DNA from: Sacculina carcini
Taxonomy: Eukaryota; Arthropoda; Thecostraca; Sacculinidae
DNA: 64,000 bases
Direction of reading: 5' to 3'
Assembly: GCA_916048095.2 (NCBI GenBank)
Contig: OU696578.1
Location: 671,298 to 735,297, forward strand
A program made the position numbers and the translations under genes. Positions within the stretch are counted from its first letter, which is position 1, and each line of letters opens with the position of its first letter. Below the pieces are notes generated by a model. It was not told where the DNA came from. It worked only from the letters and a program-made list of their open reading frames with translations, and made no database searches. Positions 11,421-25,884 of this stretch are shown piece by piece.

Positions 11421-14419
11421 TGTGTGTGTGTGTGAATTAATGTGTGTTTGTGTGTGTGTGTGAATTAATGTGTGTGTGTGTGTGTGAATTAATGTGTGTG
11501 TGTGCTTGTGAATTAATGTGTGTGTGTGTGTGAATTAATATGTGTGTTTGTGTGTTTGTCAGACGTATCAGTTGCTGATGCGGCGTTTGCCAGTGGTGGC
11601 CGAGAGTGCAGAAGACTTGGAGGTTCAGGAGCGAGCTGTCAGTGGCGTACAGTTGATCAGCACAGTGCATAAATTGTGTGAGCGCAAGCAATTGGCCGTG
11701 GTCGTGGAGTTTCGTCAATTGTTCGAGGGACAACTGAATCCAGTAGCGGCCAAGGCTCAGAAGAAGGTGCTGTATCACACCATACACATGCTAGACTTAT
11801 TACATACTGTCACTGATTCACTATATCACATCATACACATGCTAGACTTATTACACACTGTCACTGATTCACTATATCACATCACACACATGCTAGACTT
11901 ATTACATACTGTCACTGATTCACTATATCACATCATACACATGCTAGACTTATTACATACTGTCACTGATTCACTATATCACATCATACACATGCTAGAC
12001 TTATTACATACTGTCACTGATTCACTATATCACATCATACACATGCTAGACTTATTACATACTGTCACTGATTCACTATATCACACCATACACATGCTAG
12101 ACTTATTACATACTGTCACTGATTCACTATATCACATCACACACATGCTAGACTTATTACATACTGTCACTGATTCACTATATCACATCATACACATGCT
12201 AGACTTATTACATACTGTCACTGATTCACTATATCACACCATACACATGCTAGACTTATTACATACTGTCACTGATTCACTATATCACATCATACACGTG
12301 CTAGACTTATTACACACTGTCACTGATTCACTATATCACATCATACACATGCTAGACTTATTACATACTGTCACTGATTCACTATATCACACCATACACA
12401 TGCTAGACTTATTACACACTGTCACTGATTCACTATATCACATCACACACGTGCTAGACTTATTACATACTGTCATTGATTCACTATATCACATCATACA
12501 CATGCTAGACTTATTACATACTGTCACTGATTCACTATATCACATCATACACATGCTAGACTTATTACATACTGTCACTGATTCACTATATCACATCACA
12601 CACGTGCTAGACTTATTACACACTGTCACTGATTCACTATATCACATCATACACATGCTAGACTTATTACATACTGTCACTGATTCACTATATCACACCA
12701 CACACGTGCTAGACTTATTACACACTGTCATTGATTCACTATATCACATCATACACATGCTAGACTTATTACACACTGTCACTGATTCACTATATCACAT
12801 CATACACATGCTAGACTTATTCAACACTGTCACTGATTCACTATATCACATCATACACATGCTAGACTTATTACACACTGTCACTGATTCACTATATCAC
12901 ACCATACACATGCTAGACTTATTACACACTGTCACTGATTCACTATATCACATCATACACATGCTAGACTTATTACATACTGTCACTGATTCACTATATC
13001 ACATCACACACATGCTAGACTTATTACATACTGTCACTGATTCACTATATCACATCATACACATGCTAGACTTATTACATACTGTCACTGATTCACTATA
13101 TCACACCATACACATGCTAGACTTATTACACACTGTCACTGATTCACTATATCACATCACACACGTGCTAGACTTATTACATACTGTCATTGATTCACTA
13201 TATCACATCATACACATGCTAGACTTATTACATACTGTCACTGATTCACTATATCACATCATACACATGCTAGACTTATTACACACTGTCACTGATTCAC
13301 TATATCACATCATACACATGCTAGACTTATTACACACTGTCATTGATTCACTATATCACATCATACACATGCTAGACTTATTACATACTGTCACTGATTC
13401 ACTATATCACATCATACACATGCTAGACTTATTACACACTGTCACTGATTCACTATATCACATCATACACATGCTAGACTTATTACATACTGTCACTGAT
13501 TCACTATATCACATCATACACATGCTAGACTTATTACATACTGTCACTGATTCACTATATCACATCATACACATGCTAGACTTATTACACACTGTCACTG
13601 ATTCACTATATCACACCATACACATGCTAGACTTATTACATACTGTCACTGATTCACTATATCACATCACACACGTGCTAGACTTATTACATACTGTCAC
13701 TGATTCACTATATCACATCACACACGTGCTAGACTTATTACACACTGTCACTGATTCAATGACTTTCTGAGTTGTCACTGACAAGACCATTATGACATTG
13801 TAACAGGTCATTGACATTGTAACAGGTCATTGACATTGTAACAGGTCATTGACATTGTTACAGGTCATTGTTTGCTTGTTCTGTTTTTCTGGCAGTGTTC
13901 AGTGGTGGTAGAATTAGCATAGCTTCTACAGTGTGGTGTGAGTTTGGCGAATTAAATGCATTCATACAGATATAGTGGCCAGTGCTGACTGACTCATCCT
14001 ACACACCAGTAGAATTCACTGCATGTGTGTGTGTGTGTGTGTTGGGTTGTACGTCACCAGGTTCCTGTTCCCGACGGTCTTGATCTGGACACACCACTGT
14101 ACCATCCTTCATCATCTTCTAGCTCATCATCTGATGATGATGATGGTGGTGATGATGGCCGGTATAATAAGCGTCATAGCAGACGTACTGGTAGTCGGCG
14201 CCGCCGTACAGATGGCGTTGCCTGCGATGTTTTTGTACGCACCGAGTCTCATTATCATGGCGCCGCCGTGACAGATCGACACGTGCACAAGCTTGAACCC
14301 ACCGCCCAACAACTGCAACAGGTCTCAGTGTGTCAGTGTGTGTGTGTCAGTGTGTGTGTGTGTGTGTGTGTCAGTGTGTGTTTCAGTGTGTGTGTGTGTG
14401 TGTTTCAGTGTGTGTGTTT

Positions 14420-14452
<33 letters not shown>

Positions 14453-17400
14453 TCAGTGTGTGTGTGTGTGTGTGTGTCTGTGTGTTCAGTAATTTACTGC
14501 GTTATGTTTCATTTGATCACTCTTAAAGTGTGTTATTCAATTAGTTGGAATATTACATATCACAATGGATCAGCTGTACATTCATGCAGTCTATACCTTA
14601 TCTTGTGTGTGTGTGTGTGTGAGTACAGGCGCGGGAGTTGCGACTTCAGCAGCAGTCTCATAATCCGCATTATTTACGTGCCGGTGGCGCCACCTACTCG
14701 GCCGATTTGAACAACCAGCCTCCTGTAGAACAATTGCAACTGGACGTCCCGCTTGTTATTGACGGTGAGTACATGACATATATGTGTGTGTGTGTGTGTG
14801 TGTAACCACCGAGTTTAATATCTATATTGAAACAGTTAAAAGGTTAAAGGTTAAATGCCTCAAGTGACAGCTGCTACACGGGAAGAAGTCGAAGCTTATG
14901 AACACACACACAGGTGTGTCCCGTGCAGCTCGCTGTCACCGCAGAACCGACCCTCTCCACGCTATGGCGCCACAAGGACGTAAGACGTATTAGAGAGGGC
15001 CACCTCCCCAGAATGCATGGCACAACTCATGACTGATATCTGGTACCATCATTATCTGCTGGGTGGACAGGGGCTGTGGGATTGTAGAATTCGCCCAATG
15101 AAATTCTCCTCCACCGGGTTACGAACCACGGACCTCCCGCTTGTGAGGCGGGTGTGCTAACAACTGCACCACGGAGTCCAAAATTTAATACACGTCAAAA
15201 GTTAATACACACACACTGTTTAGTCAAAAGTTAATACACGATTAATGAGAACAATATTATCATGCATCAACCGGCATGCGCTCGTCCTATTTGCACGCTG
15301 ATTGTGCGCCTGATATTGCTCGTCTGTTTATTGCCGAGTTGAATTTGATTGCATAGACCGGCTTCTGTGCGAAAATCGTATTTTATCGTGTAATTTAATG
15401 TTTCATTTTCAATCTTCTAATATGTTTGCATACTTATATATCTTAAACTTGTTGAATTTTGTCAGTTTGTCGGCTGTTTAGCTTGTCGAATCTCGCAATT
15501 GTTTTGTGTTTGCCAGGCTTGGCTAAATCTGACGCCTACATGCAAGTGGCCAAGACCAAGGTGAAAAAAGCCAAGAAGAGGCGATCCAAGCGCAAAAGTA
15601 AGTCCAGTTTGTCATATTTCAACACACTGCGGTCTTATCTGGTGCTATCTGGCAGTTTTCACTCGGCTTTCACTGTTACTGCACTGAAATACACGACTAC
15701 ATATGCACATACATGCGTGTATGTGTATGTGTGTTTGCATGTATTGTCATTCAACATCAAGTACACGAATAAAACACTACAAAAAACATGACAAATTCCG
15801 CCAAGCACCGCTCATTAGCATACTTTTGCTGTGAATTATATAAATTATATATAGTTGGCATTTGTGATTATGCACAGTATTATGACAAACTTCAAGTGCA
15901 TATGATTATTTACACGGGTACAAGGGTATACACTGAATCAACTAACACACATATTTGAACACATTCACACCGGCACTATACACCATATTCAGGCTATTAT
16001 CAGATGAAATTAATCTAGTCCTAATAAGAAATGTGTGTGTGTGTGTAAGGCGATGGTGTGGTGAGTGGTGGTGAGGAGGGTGTTGCTGAGTCCCGATCAT
16101 CTCCCGCTGCTACTCACGGACACACAGTTGATGTACCGCAGTGTGTGGTGTTAGAGGGAGAGATGCCTGACGGAGCACGCTGTTCGTCTGATGATAATCT
16201 TAATCAACCAGATGCCAGGCCTCATGATGATCCACATCGTGCCCTCGATATCGACCTGAGCAGGTGACCCAAGCATCTGCCGTCTTGTGACAGCTGTGTC
16301 ATTTATTATGAGCTAACTGAATGTATGCCTGCATTTACCCGACCAACTCACACTTGTATTATGATGCTTGTCGTATTGTCTTACAGCGTGTGATGTTTAG
16401 TTCTGATTTTTTTTAGCATGTGGTTTCATTCATCACCGCCTTGTCTCCAATATCTATTCATCAATTGATCGCAGCTTGAATTATTCCAGTGTTCAATATT
16501 GAGACGAGACGTTTGTATCGCCAGGAAGAAATATTATTTCATCTCGGACGTCGAGTGTGTGACTCATTCATCGTCTGTGTTTGATTTGTTTCAAGTAAAT
16601 ATAATTGGTTTTACTTGCCATTTCTATTTTCTCATTCGTATTTGATTTCGGATTGTGTTTCAACAATGCGTCTCACTGTGTGTATGTGTGCTTGTGTGTA
16701 TGTGTGTGTTTGTGTATATTTGTGTATTTGTGTGTGTGTGTATTTGTGTGTGTGTGTGTTTGTGTGTGTGTATTTGTGTGTGTGTGTGTGTGTTAGACCG
16801 TTGGACGACGGTGAGATGTTGTGCATGTTGGATCACAGACAGAGTGGCGGTAGAGAGAGCCCGAGAGCCAGCACAGTAGCGGCCAGTGGTGTCGGAGATG
16901 GTGATGCAGCAGTGAAGAAACACAAACATCGCAAGAAAGATCGATCCAGCAAAAAAGACAAACACAAACCGCCTGAGAATGATTCTGTGAGTTTCACTTG
17001 ACTTTACTTCAAGCTGATATAAGCGTGATGAGCTGACTGGTGCACCTTCATTCACGTTCGTTTAACACTATAATTCTCGGCATAATCGCGACTCATACTC
17101 AACTAGCCAGTGCGAGGTTCTAAATTACGACAGATAAACAGGCCTGTTTTGAATTTGAAACGTTTTGAATGCGTCAATTTGCTATTGTGTTAGATGCAGT
17201 GTCGGGATATGGAGCATGGTGAGTTAGTCGGCCTTGCTGGACAAGATCAGGATCAACATGAAAGCCGACATCAACATGATCATGGCGATCAGTCCTCCGT
17301 GATCTGTGTCAATGGATCATCGAATAATGATGTCAAGCGCAGCTCCAAACACAAAAGCAAAAAACATTCTCGTCAGGTAGGCTCTCTGTTGGTATGTGTG

Positions 17401-18357
17401 TCAGTGTGTTCATTCATTGATTAGCATTTATTGCACTCCAATTAATTGGCTATTCGGTGCAAAACATAACATAAATATACTGCACAATATGACATAAAAA
17501 CACACTTATAAACCACACACACGCACTCAGACACACACACACACACACAAACACACCACAATAACACTCACACATCTCAAAAGAAAGATAGATAAACATC
17601 ACACCTGTTAAGCATGGTTTGAAAAATCAGGGATCACGTGGCTGTGCTGTGGATTAGGTCGCGTGGCTGTGTTGTGGTGTTCTATGTATTGCTTTACTGC
17701 ACTGTGGTTGAAACGTCGTCTCCCAGACTCCGATATTGATCTTCGTATTGATCCGTATGTGTGTGTGTGTGTGTGTGTGTGAGAGTGTGTGTGTGTGTAA
17801 GTCTTGTTTGAGAGTTATTCGGTTCTTTTGTGTGCGATTTTCAACTGTACGTGTCAGTATTCAGCTAGTTGCACTGCTTGTTCGGGCAGAAATCTCGCAA
17901 GACTGGCTATGAAGAGACGGCTGGTATTTGCACGCCGAGTCAAGAAAACGCGCCGGCTATAGTGTCGCAACATACTACTGTGTCGTGTGATGTCAGCAAT
18001 GCTACTGTGTCGTGTGATGCCAGCAATACTACTGTGTCGTGTGATGCCAGCAATACTACTGTGTCGTGTGATGTCAGCAATACGGACACTCATTGCTACC
18101 AGGAACCCACCACCATCACTCCACTGTTCTCCAACAACCAACTCAGTGTGGTGCGTCACACATACACACATACGCACACACGCACACGCACAAACACACA
18201 CACACACACACACACACACATTCAAACAAACACACCCACACAAAAACATACAAACAGTCAAACAAACACACACATACTGACACACAAACATACACACACT
18301 AACACATAAACACACATATTGACACACATACACACTCACATATACACACATACACAA

Positions 18358-18393
<36 letters not shown>

Positions 18394-19855
18394 ACAATCA
18401 GTCAAACACACACACATACTGACACACACACACTGTTATTGATGTGTGTCTTATTTGGTGTTGTTGACGTATAAGTTCGCTCAATTTAGGTGCATATTGT
18501 TATTGCTTTATCTCACCGCTTAAATGACGTTTTGAAATTGACATTTTTATTTCAGTTTTAAGTTGAGTTATTTATATTTTCCAACATTCAGCTTGTGTGT
18601 GTGTTTACGTAGTGTTACGATGTGTGTGTATGTGTGTGTTTATGTAGTGTTACGATGTGTGTGTGTGTTTGTGTGTGTGGTTATGTAGTGTTACGATGTG
18701 TGTATGTGTGTTTATGTAGTGTTACGATGTGTGTGTGTGTGTGTGTGTGTGTTTATGTAGTGTTACGATGTGTGTATGTGTGTTTATGTAGTGTTACGAT
18801 GTGTGTGTGTGTGTGTGTTTATGTAGTGTTACGATGTGTGTATGTGTGGTTATGTAGTGTTACGATGAGTGTGTGTGTGGTTATGTAGTGTTACGAGGTG
18901 TGTGTGTGTGGTTATGTAGTGTTACGATGTGTGTGTGTGTGGTTATGTAGTGTTACGATGAGTGTGTGTGTGGTTATGTAGTGTTACGATGTGTGTGTGT
19001 GTGGTTATGTAGTGTTACGATGAGTGTGTGTGTGGTTATGTAGTGTTATGATGAGTGTGTGTGTGGTTATGTAGTGTTACGATGTGTGTGTGTGTGGTTA
19101 TGTAGTGTTACGATGTGTGTGTGTGTGTGTGTTTATGTAGTGTTACGATGTGTGTGTGTGTGTGGTTATGTAGTGTTATGATGTGTGTGTGTGTGGTTAT
19201 GTAGTGTTACGATGTGTGTGTGTGTGGTTATGTAGTGTTACGATGTGTGTGTGTGTGGTTATGTAGTGTTACGATGTGTGTGTGTGTGTGTGTTTATGTA
19301 GTGTTACGATGTGTGTGTGTGTGTGGTTATGTAGTGTTATGATGTGTGTGTGTGTGGTTATGTAGTGTTACGATGTGTGTGTGTGTGGTTATGTAGTGTT
19401 ACGATGTGTGTGTGTGTGGTTATGTAGTGTTACGATGTGTGTGTGTTTATGTAGTGTTACGATGTGTGTGTGTGTGTGTGTTTATGTAGTGTTACGATGT
19501 GTGTGTGTGTGTGGTTATGTAGTGTTATGATGTGTGTGTGTGTGTGGTTATGTAGTGTTACGATGTGTGTGTGTGTGGTTATGTAGTGTTATGATGTGTG
19601 TGTGTGTGGTTATGTAGTGTTACGATGTGTGTGTGTGTGGTTATGTAGTGTTACGATGTGTGTGTGTGTGTGGTTATGTAGTGTTACGATATGTGTGTGT
19701 GTGGTTATGTAGTGTTATGATGTGTGTGTGTGTGGTTATGTAGTGTTACGATGTGTGTGTGTGTGGTTATGTAGTGTTACGATGTGTGTGTGTGTGGATA
19801 TGGTTATGTAGTGTTACGATGTGTGTGTGTGTGGATATGGTTATGTAGTGTTACG

Positions 19856-19887
<32 letters not shown>

Positions 19888-21255
19888 TTATGTAGTGTTA
19901 CGATGTGTGTATGTGTGTGTGGTTATGTAGTGTTATGATGTGTGTGTGTGTGGTTATGTAGTGTTACGATGTGTGTGTGTGTGGTTATGTAGTGTTACGA
20001 TGTGTGTGTGTGTGGTTATGTAGTGTTACGATGTGTGTGTGTGTGTGGTTATGTAGTGTTACGATATGTGTGTGTGTGGTTATGTAGTGTTATGATGTGT
20101 GTGTGTGTGGTTATGTAGTGTTACGATGTGTGTGTGTGTGGTTATGTAGTGTTACGATGTGTGTGTGTGTGGATATGGTTATGTAGTGTTACGATGTGTG
20201 TGTGTGTGGTTGTGGTTATGTAGTGTTACGATGTGTGTGTGTGTGTGTGGTTATGTAGTGTTACGATGTGTGTGTGTGTGGTTATGTAGTGTTACGATGT
20301 GTGTGTGTGTGTGTGGTTATGTAGTGTTACGATGTGTGTGGTTGTGGTTATGTAGTGTTACGATGTGTGTGTGTGTGGTTATGTAGTGTTACGATGTGTG
20401 TGTGTGTGTGGTTATGTAGTGTTACGATATGTGTGTGTGTGGTTATGTAGTGTTATGATGTGTGTGTGTGTGGTTATGTAGTGTTACGATGTGTGTGTGT
20501 GTGGTTATGTAGTGTTACGATGTGTGTGTGTGTGTTTATGTAGTGTTACGATGTGTGTGTGTGTGTGGTTATGTAGTGTTACGATGAGTGTGTGTGTGTG
20601 TGTTTATGTAGTGTTACGATGTGTGTGTGTGTGGTTATGTAGTGTTACGATGTGTGTGTGTGTGTGGTTATGTAGTGTTATGATGTGTGTGTGTGTGGAT
20701 ATGGTTATGTAGTGTTACGATGTGTGTGTGTGTGGTTGTGGTTATGTAGTGTTACGATGTGTGTGTGTGTGTGTGGTTATGTAGTGTTACGATGTGTGTG
20801 TGTGTGGTTATGTAGTGTTACGATGTGTGTGTGTGTGTGTGGTTATGTAGTGTTACGATGTGTGTGGTTGTGGTTATGTAGTGTTACGATGTGTGTGTGT
20901 GTGGTTATGTAGTGTTACGATGTATGTGCCTCGGTGTCGTCCAATGAGACCAGTGACTCAGCCAATGAACCGGCAGAGCAACAACAGCACGAGGTATTGG
21001 TGACGTTCAACTTGACCAACCTCACTGATCTCCCGCTGACTGACGTCAAGATCCAGCTTCAGGCCAGTGAAGACGTTCAACATGACGAGCAAGGGACGTG
21101 CTCAGACTCAACTCGCGAGCAAGACCAGCACAGCAATGATACGCCAGCCAATAACTCGGTAATAACAGCCAATCACCTCGTTCACGCTGGTTATTGGCAC
21201 TGTCACAATTATGGGGCCGTTTCTATTAATATCGTCTGCAACTTGCTCATGATTC

Positions 21256-21302
<47 letters not shown>

Positions 21303-24300
21303 GTCAGGTGACGGTTCAGCAGGCTCAATGTGACAGTGTGGAACCACGTGCCACGAGCCACGTGTCAGTTCACGTGCGGTTCAGTGACGTCACGCCGGCG
21401 CCACGTCGCTTCCCACTGCATATCAGCTATCAAACAGCGGTACTGTTGACATTGTTGTTGTTGTGTTAGTGTTGTTGTTGTGTTAGTGTTGTTGTTGTGT
21501 TAGTGTTGTTGTTGTTGTGTTAGTGTTGTTGTTGTGTTAGTGTTGTTATTGTGTTAGTGTTGTTATTGTGTTAGTGTTGTTATTGTGTTAGTGTTGTTGT
21601 TGTGTTAGTGTTGTTGTGTTAGTGTTGTTATTGTGTTAGTGTTGTGTTGTTGTGTTAGTGTTGTTGTTGTGTTAGTGTTGTTGTTGTTGTGTTAGTGTTG
21701 TTGTTGTGTTAGTGTTGTTGTGTTAGTGTTGTTATTGTGTTAGTGTTGTGTTGTTGTGTTAGTGTTGTTGTTGTGTTAGTGTTGTTGTTGTTGTGTTAGT
21801 GTTGTTGTTGTGTTAGTGTTGTTATTGTGTTAGTGTTGTTATTGTGTTAGTGTTGTTGTTGTGTTAGTGTTAGTGTTGTTATTGTTGTTATTGTGTTAGT
21901 GTTAGTGTTGTTATTGTGTTAGTGTTGTTGTTGTGTTAGTGTTGTTATTGTGTTAGTGTTGTTATTGTGTTAGTGTTGTTATTGTGTTAGTGTTGTTGTT
22001 GTTGTGTTAGTGTTGTTGTTGTGTTAGTGTTGTTATTGTGTTAGTGTTAGTGTTGTTATTGTTGTTATTGTGTTAGTGTTGTTGTTGTGTTAGTGTTGTT
22101 ATTGTGTTAGTGTTAAAGTTGTTATTGTTGTTATTGTGTTAGTGTTGTTGTTGTGTTAGTGTTGTTATTGTGTTAGTGTTGTGTTGTTGTTGTTGTGTTA
22201 GTGTTGTTGTTGTGTTAGTGTTAGTGTTGTTATTGTGTTAGTGTTGTTATTGTGTTAGTGTTGTTATTGTGTTAGTGTTGTTATTGTGTTAGTGTTGTTA
22301 TTGTGTTAGTGTTGTTATTGTGTTAGTGTTGTGTTGTTGTGTTAGTGTTGTTGTTGTTGTGTTAGTGTTGTTGTTGTGTTAGTGTTGTTATTGTGTTAGT
22401 GTTGTTATTGTGTTAGTGTTGTTATTGTGTTAGTGTTGTTATTGTGTTAGTGTTGTTGTTGTGTTAGTGTTGTTGTTGTGTTAGTGTTGTTATTGTGTTA
22501 GTGTTGTGTTGTTGTGTTAGTGTTGTTGTTGTGTTAGTGTTGTTATTGTGTTAGTGTTGTTGTTGTGTTAGTGTTAGTGTTGTTATTGTGTTAGTGTTGT
22601 TATTGTGTTAGTGTTGTGTTGTTGTGTTAGTGTTGTTGTTGTTGTGTTAGTGTTGTTGTTGTGTTAGTGTTGTTATTGTGTTAGTGTTGTTATTGTGTTA
22701 GTGTTGTTATTGTGTTAGTGTTGTTATTGTGTTAGTGTTGTTATTGTGTTAGTGTTGTTATTGTGTTAGTGTTGTTGTTGTGTTAGTGTTGTTGTTGTGT
22801 TAGTGTTGTTGTTGTGTTAGTGTTGTTGTTGTGTTAGTGTTGTTGTTGTGTTAGTGTTGTTATTGTGTTAGTGTTGTTATTGTGTTAGTGCTGTTGCTGT
22901 GTTAGTGTTGTTGTTGTGTTAGTGTTGTTGTTGTGTTAGTGTTGTTGTTGTGTTAGTGTTGTTATTGTGTTAGTGTTGTTATTGTGTTAGTGTTGTTGTT
23001 GTGTTAGTGTTGTTGTTGTGTTAGTGTTGTTATTGTGTTAGTGTTGTTGTTGTGTTAGTGTTGTTATTGTTGTTGTGTTGTTATTGTGTTAGTGTTGTTG
23101 TTGTGTTAGTGTTGTTGTTGTGTTAGTGTTGTTGTTGTGTTAGTGCTATTATTGTGTTAGTGTTGTTATTGTGTTAGTGTTGTTGTTGTGTTAGTGTTGT
23201 TGTGTTAGTGTTGTTGTTGTGTTAGTGTTGTTATTGTGTTAGTGTTGTTATTGTGTTAGTGTTGTTATTGTGTTAGTGTTGTTGTTGTGTTAGTGTTGTT
23301 ATTGTGTTAGTGTTGTTGTTGTGTTAGTGTTGTTATTGTGTTAGTGTTGTTGTTGTGTTAGTGTTGTTGTTGTGTTAGTGTTGTTGTTGTGTCAGTGTTG
23401 TTGTTGTGTTAGTGTTGTTGTTGTGTTAGTGTTGTTGTTGTGTTAGTGTTAGTGTTGTGTTAGTGTTGTTATTGTGTTAGTGTTGTTGTTGTGTTAGTGT
23501 TGTTATTGTGTTAGTGTTGTTGTTGTGTTAGTGTTGTTGTTGTGTTAGTGTTATTATTGTGTTAGTGTTGTTGTTGTGTTAGTGTTGTTGTTGTGTTAGT
23601 GTTGTTATTGTGTTAGTGTTGTTGTTGTGTTAGTGTTGTTGTTGTGTTAGTGTTGTTGTTGTGTTAGTGTTGTTATTGTGTTAGTGTTGTTGTTGTGTTA
23701 GTGTTGTTATTGTGTTAGTGTTGTTGTTGTGTTAGTGTTGTTATTGTGTTAGTGTTGTTATTGTGTTAGTGTTGTTATTGTGTTAGTGTTGTTATTGTGT
23801 TAGTGTTGTTGTTGTGTTAGTGTTGTTGTTGTGTTAGTGTTGTTGTTGTGTTAGTGTTGTTGTTGTGTTAGTGCTGTTGTTGTGTTAGTGTTGTTATTGT
23901 GTTAGTGTTGTTATTGTGTTAGTGTTGTTGTTGTGTTAGTGTTGTTGTTGTGTTAGTGTTGTTGTTGTGTTAGTGCTGTTGTTGTGTTAGTGTTGTTATT
24001 GTGTTAGTGTTGTTGTGTTAGTGTTGTTATTGTGTTAGTGTTGTTGTTGTGTTAGTGTTGTTGTTGTGTTAGTGTTGTTATTGTGTTAGTGTTGTTATTG
24101 TGTTAGTGTTGTTGTTGTGTTAGTGTTGTTGTTGTGTTAGTGTTGTTATTGTGTTAGTGTTGTTATTGTGTTAGTGTTGTTATTGTGTTAGTGTTGTTGT
24201 TGTGTTAGTGTTGTTGTTGTGTTAGTGTTGTTATTGTGTTAGTGTTGATATTGTTGTTGTTGTTGTGTGTGAATGTCACTTATTGTCGGCGATAACTTGG

Positions 24301-24341
24301 CTCGTTCTGTATTTGTCGTATGAGTCTGCATGAAACAAGTG

Positions 24342-24430
<89 letters not shown>

Positions 24431-24436
24431 AGTGTG

Positions 24437-24473
<37 letters not shown>

Positions 24474-25845
24474 CAGTGTGAGCCGGTGTTGGTGCGAGAT
24501 GCCGGCGGTGTGCTGGTGTCTTGTGTTTCTTGTCTCACTGGCCCTGTCAGGTCGGCTGATGACCAGGTCACTGACCTGCAGCAGCTGATGTCGCAGCTGT
24601 TGTCCAGCGAGCAGCTGACAGCTCGAGCCAGCTGTATTATAACAGCTGGCCACACCAACTTCGATCATGTACGTTCACCACTTCTCATCTGTCTATCTGC
24701 GTGTATTATAGCTCTGTCTCTTCAATGATTCACTCCATGTGTGATGTGAAATCCATAATAAAGTGAATAAGTGTATGCGTGCTCATTTGTGCTCTTATCT
24801 GTGTGTTCAGTGTTAGTTCAGCGTGTGTTATTTATGTGTAGATGTTTTACCAGTTGCGTAATTATTTTTACATACAACTGTATTTATACTTTTTTACTCC
24901 GGGAAACTAGGCCTAACATTTCATGTGTGTGTGTTTGTGTGTATGTGTGTGTAACAGGTGTTGCGACATTTGATAATTCGTGGCAGATTATCGCTAGTAG
25001 AACAGGTGGACACTACTGCCAGCTTATATGCTGTTTCTCGGCCCCCTCACAAACATCATCTGTGTGTGCTAGCCAAACTAATGGTACTTTATACTCACTG
25101 ACACACACACACAAACACTAACACACACTGGCACACACACACTGACACACACACACACTGACACACACTGACACACACACTGACACACACTGACACACAC
25201 ACACACTGAAACACACACACTGACACACACTGACACACACACACTGACACACACACACACTGACACACAGACACACACACACACACACACTGACACACAG
25301 ACACACACTGACACACAGACACACACTGACACACACACACACACACACTGAAACACACTGACACACACACGCACACACGCTGACACACACACACTGACAC
25401 ACATTGAAACACACACTGACACTGACACACACACACTGACACTGACACACACTGACACACACTGACACACATGTTTCCACAGTAGAATTATCAAGTTCGT
25501 GTCCGACATTCACTAGCAATATGACCTGCTTTTATGGGCGTAGTAAATGTGCTCTTATATTAGTATCAGTATATATGTAAGTCAGTATGTGTGGGTGTGT
25601 GTGTGTGTTTGTAAAGTGTAAGTAAAGTAAATTGCATATATTGCACATCCATCAAAATATATGCATTGAGTACATTATAGTACATTATACACATGTATAA
25701 ACTCTCACACACACACATTACATTAGGTAGATATTAGGTATATAGCTAGACATAGGTATATAGGTAGACATTAGGTATATAGCGCCCTACACCTAGAGGG
25801 TCTCTAGGGCACTGCACACGCACACACACACACACACATGCATAT

Positions 25846-25884
<39 letters not shown>

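Noticed and set aside
11542-13770. A 742-codon open frame of Leu/His-rich 17-residue repeats as a separate gene
   Set aside because: Its first part is AP3D1 exon 12; the rest is an intronic 51-bp satellite whose unit length keeps the frame open automatically. AP3D1 continues in exon 13.
18600-24260. Regularly repeated arrays that might be taken for a CRISPR array
   Set aside because: There are no unique spacers; units are contiguous, and the setting is a eukaryotic intron.
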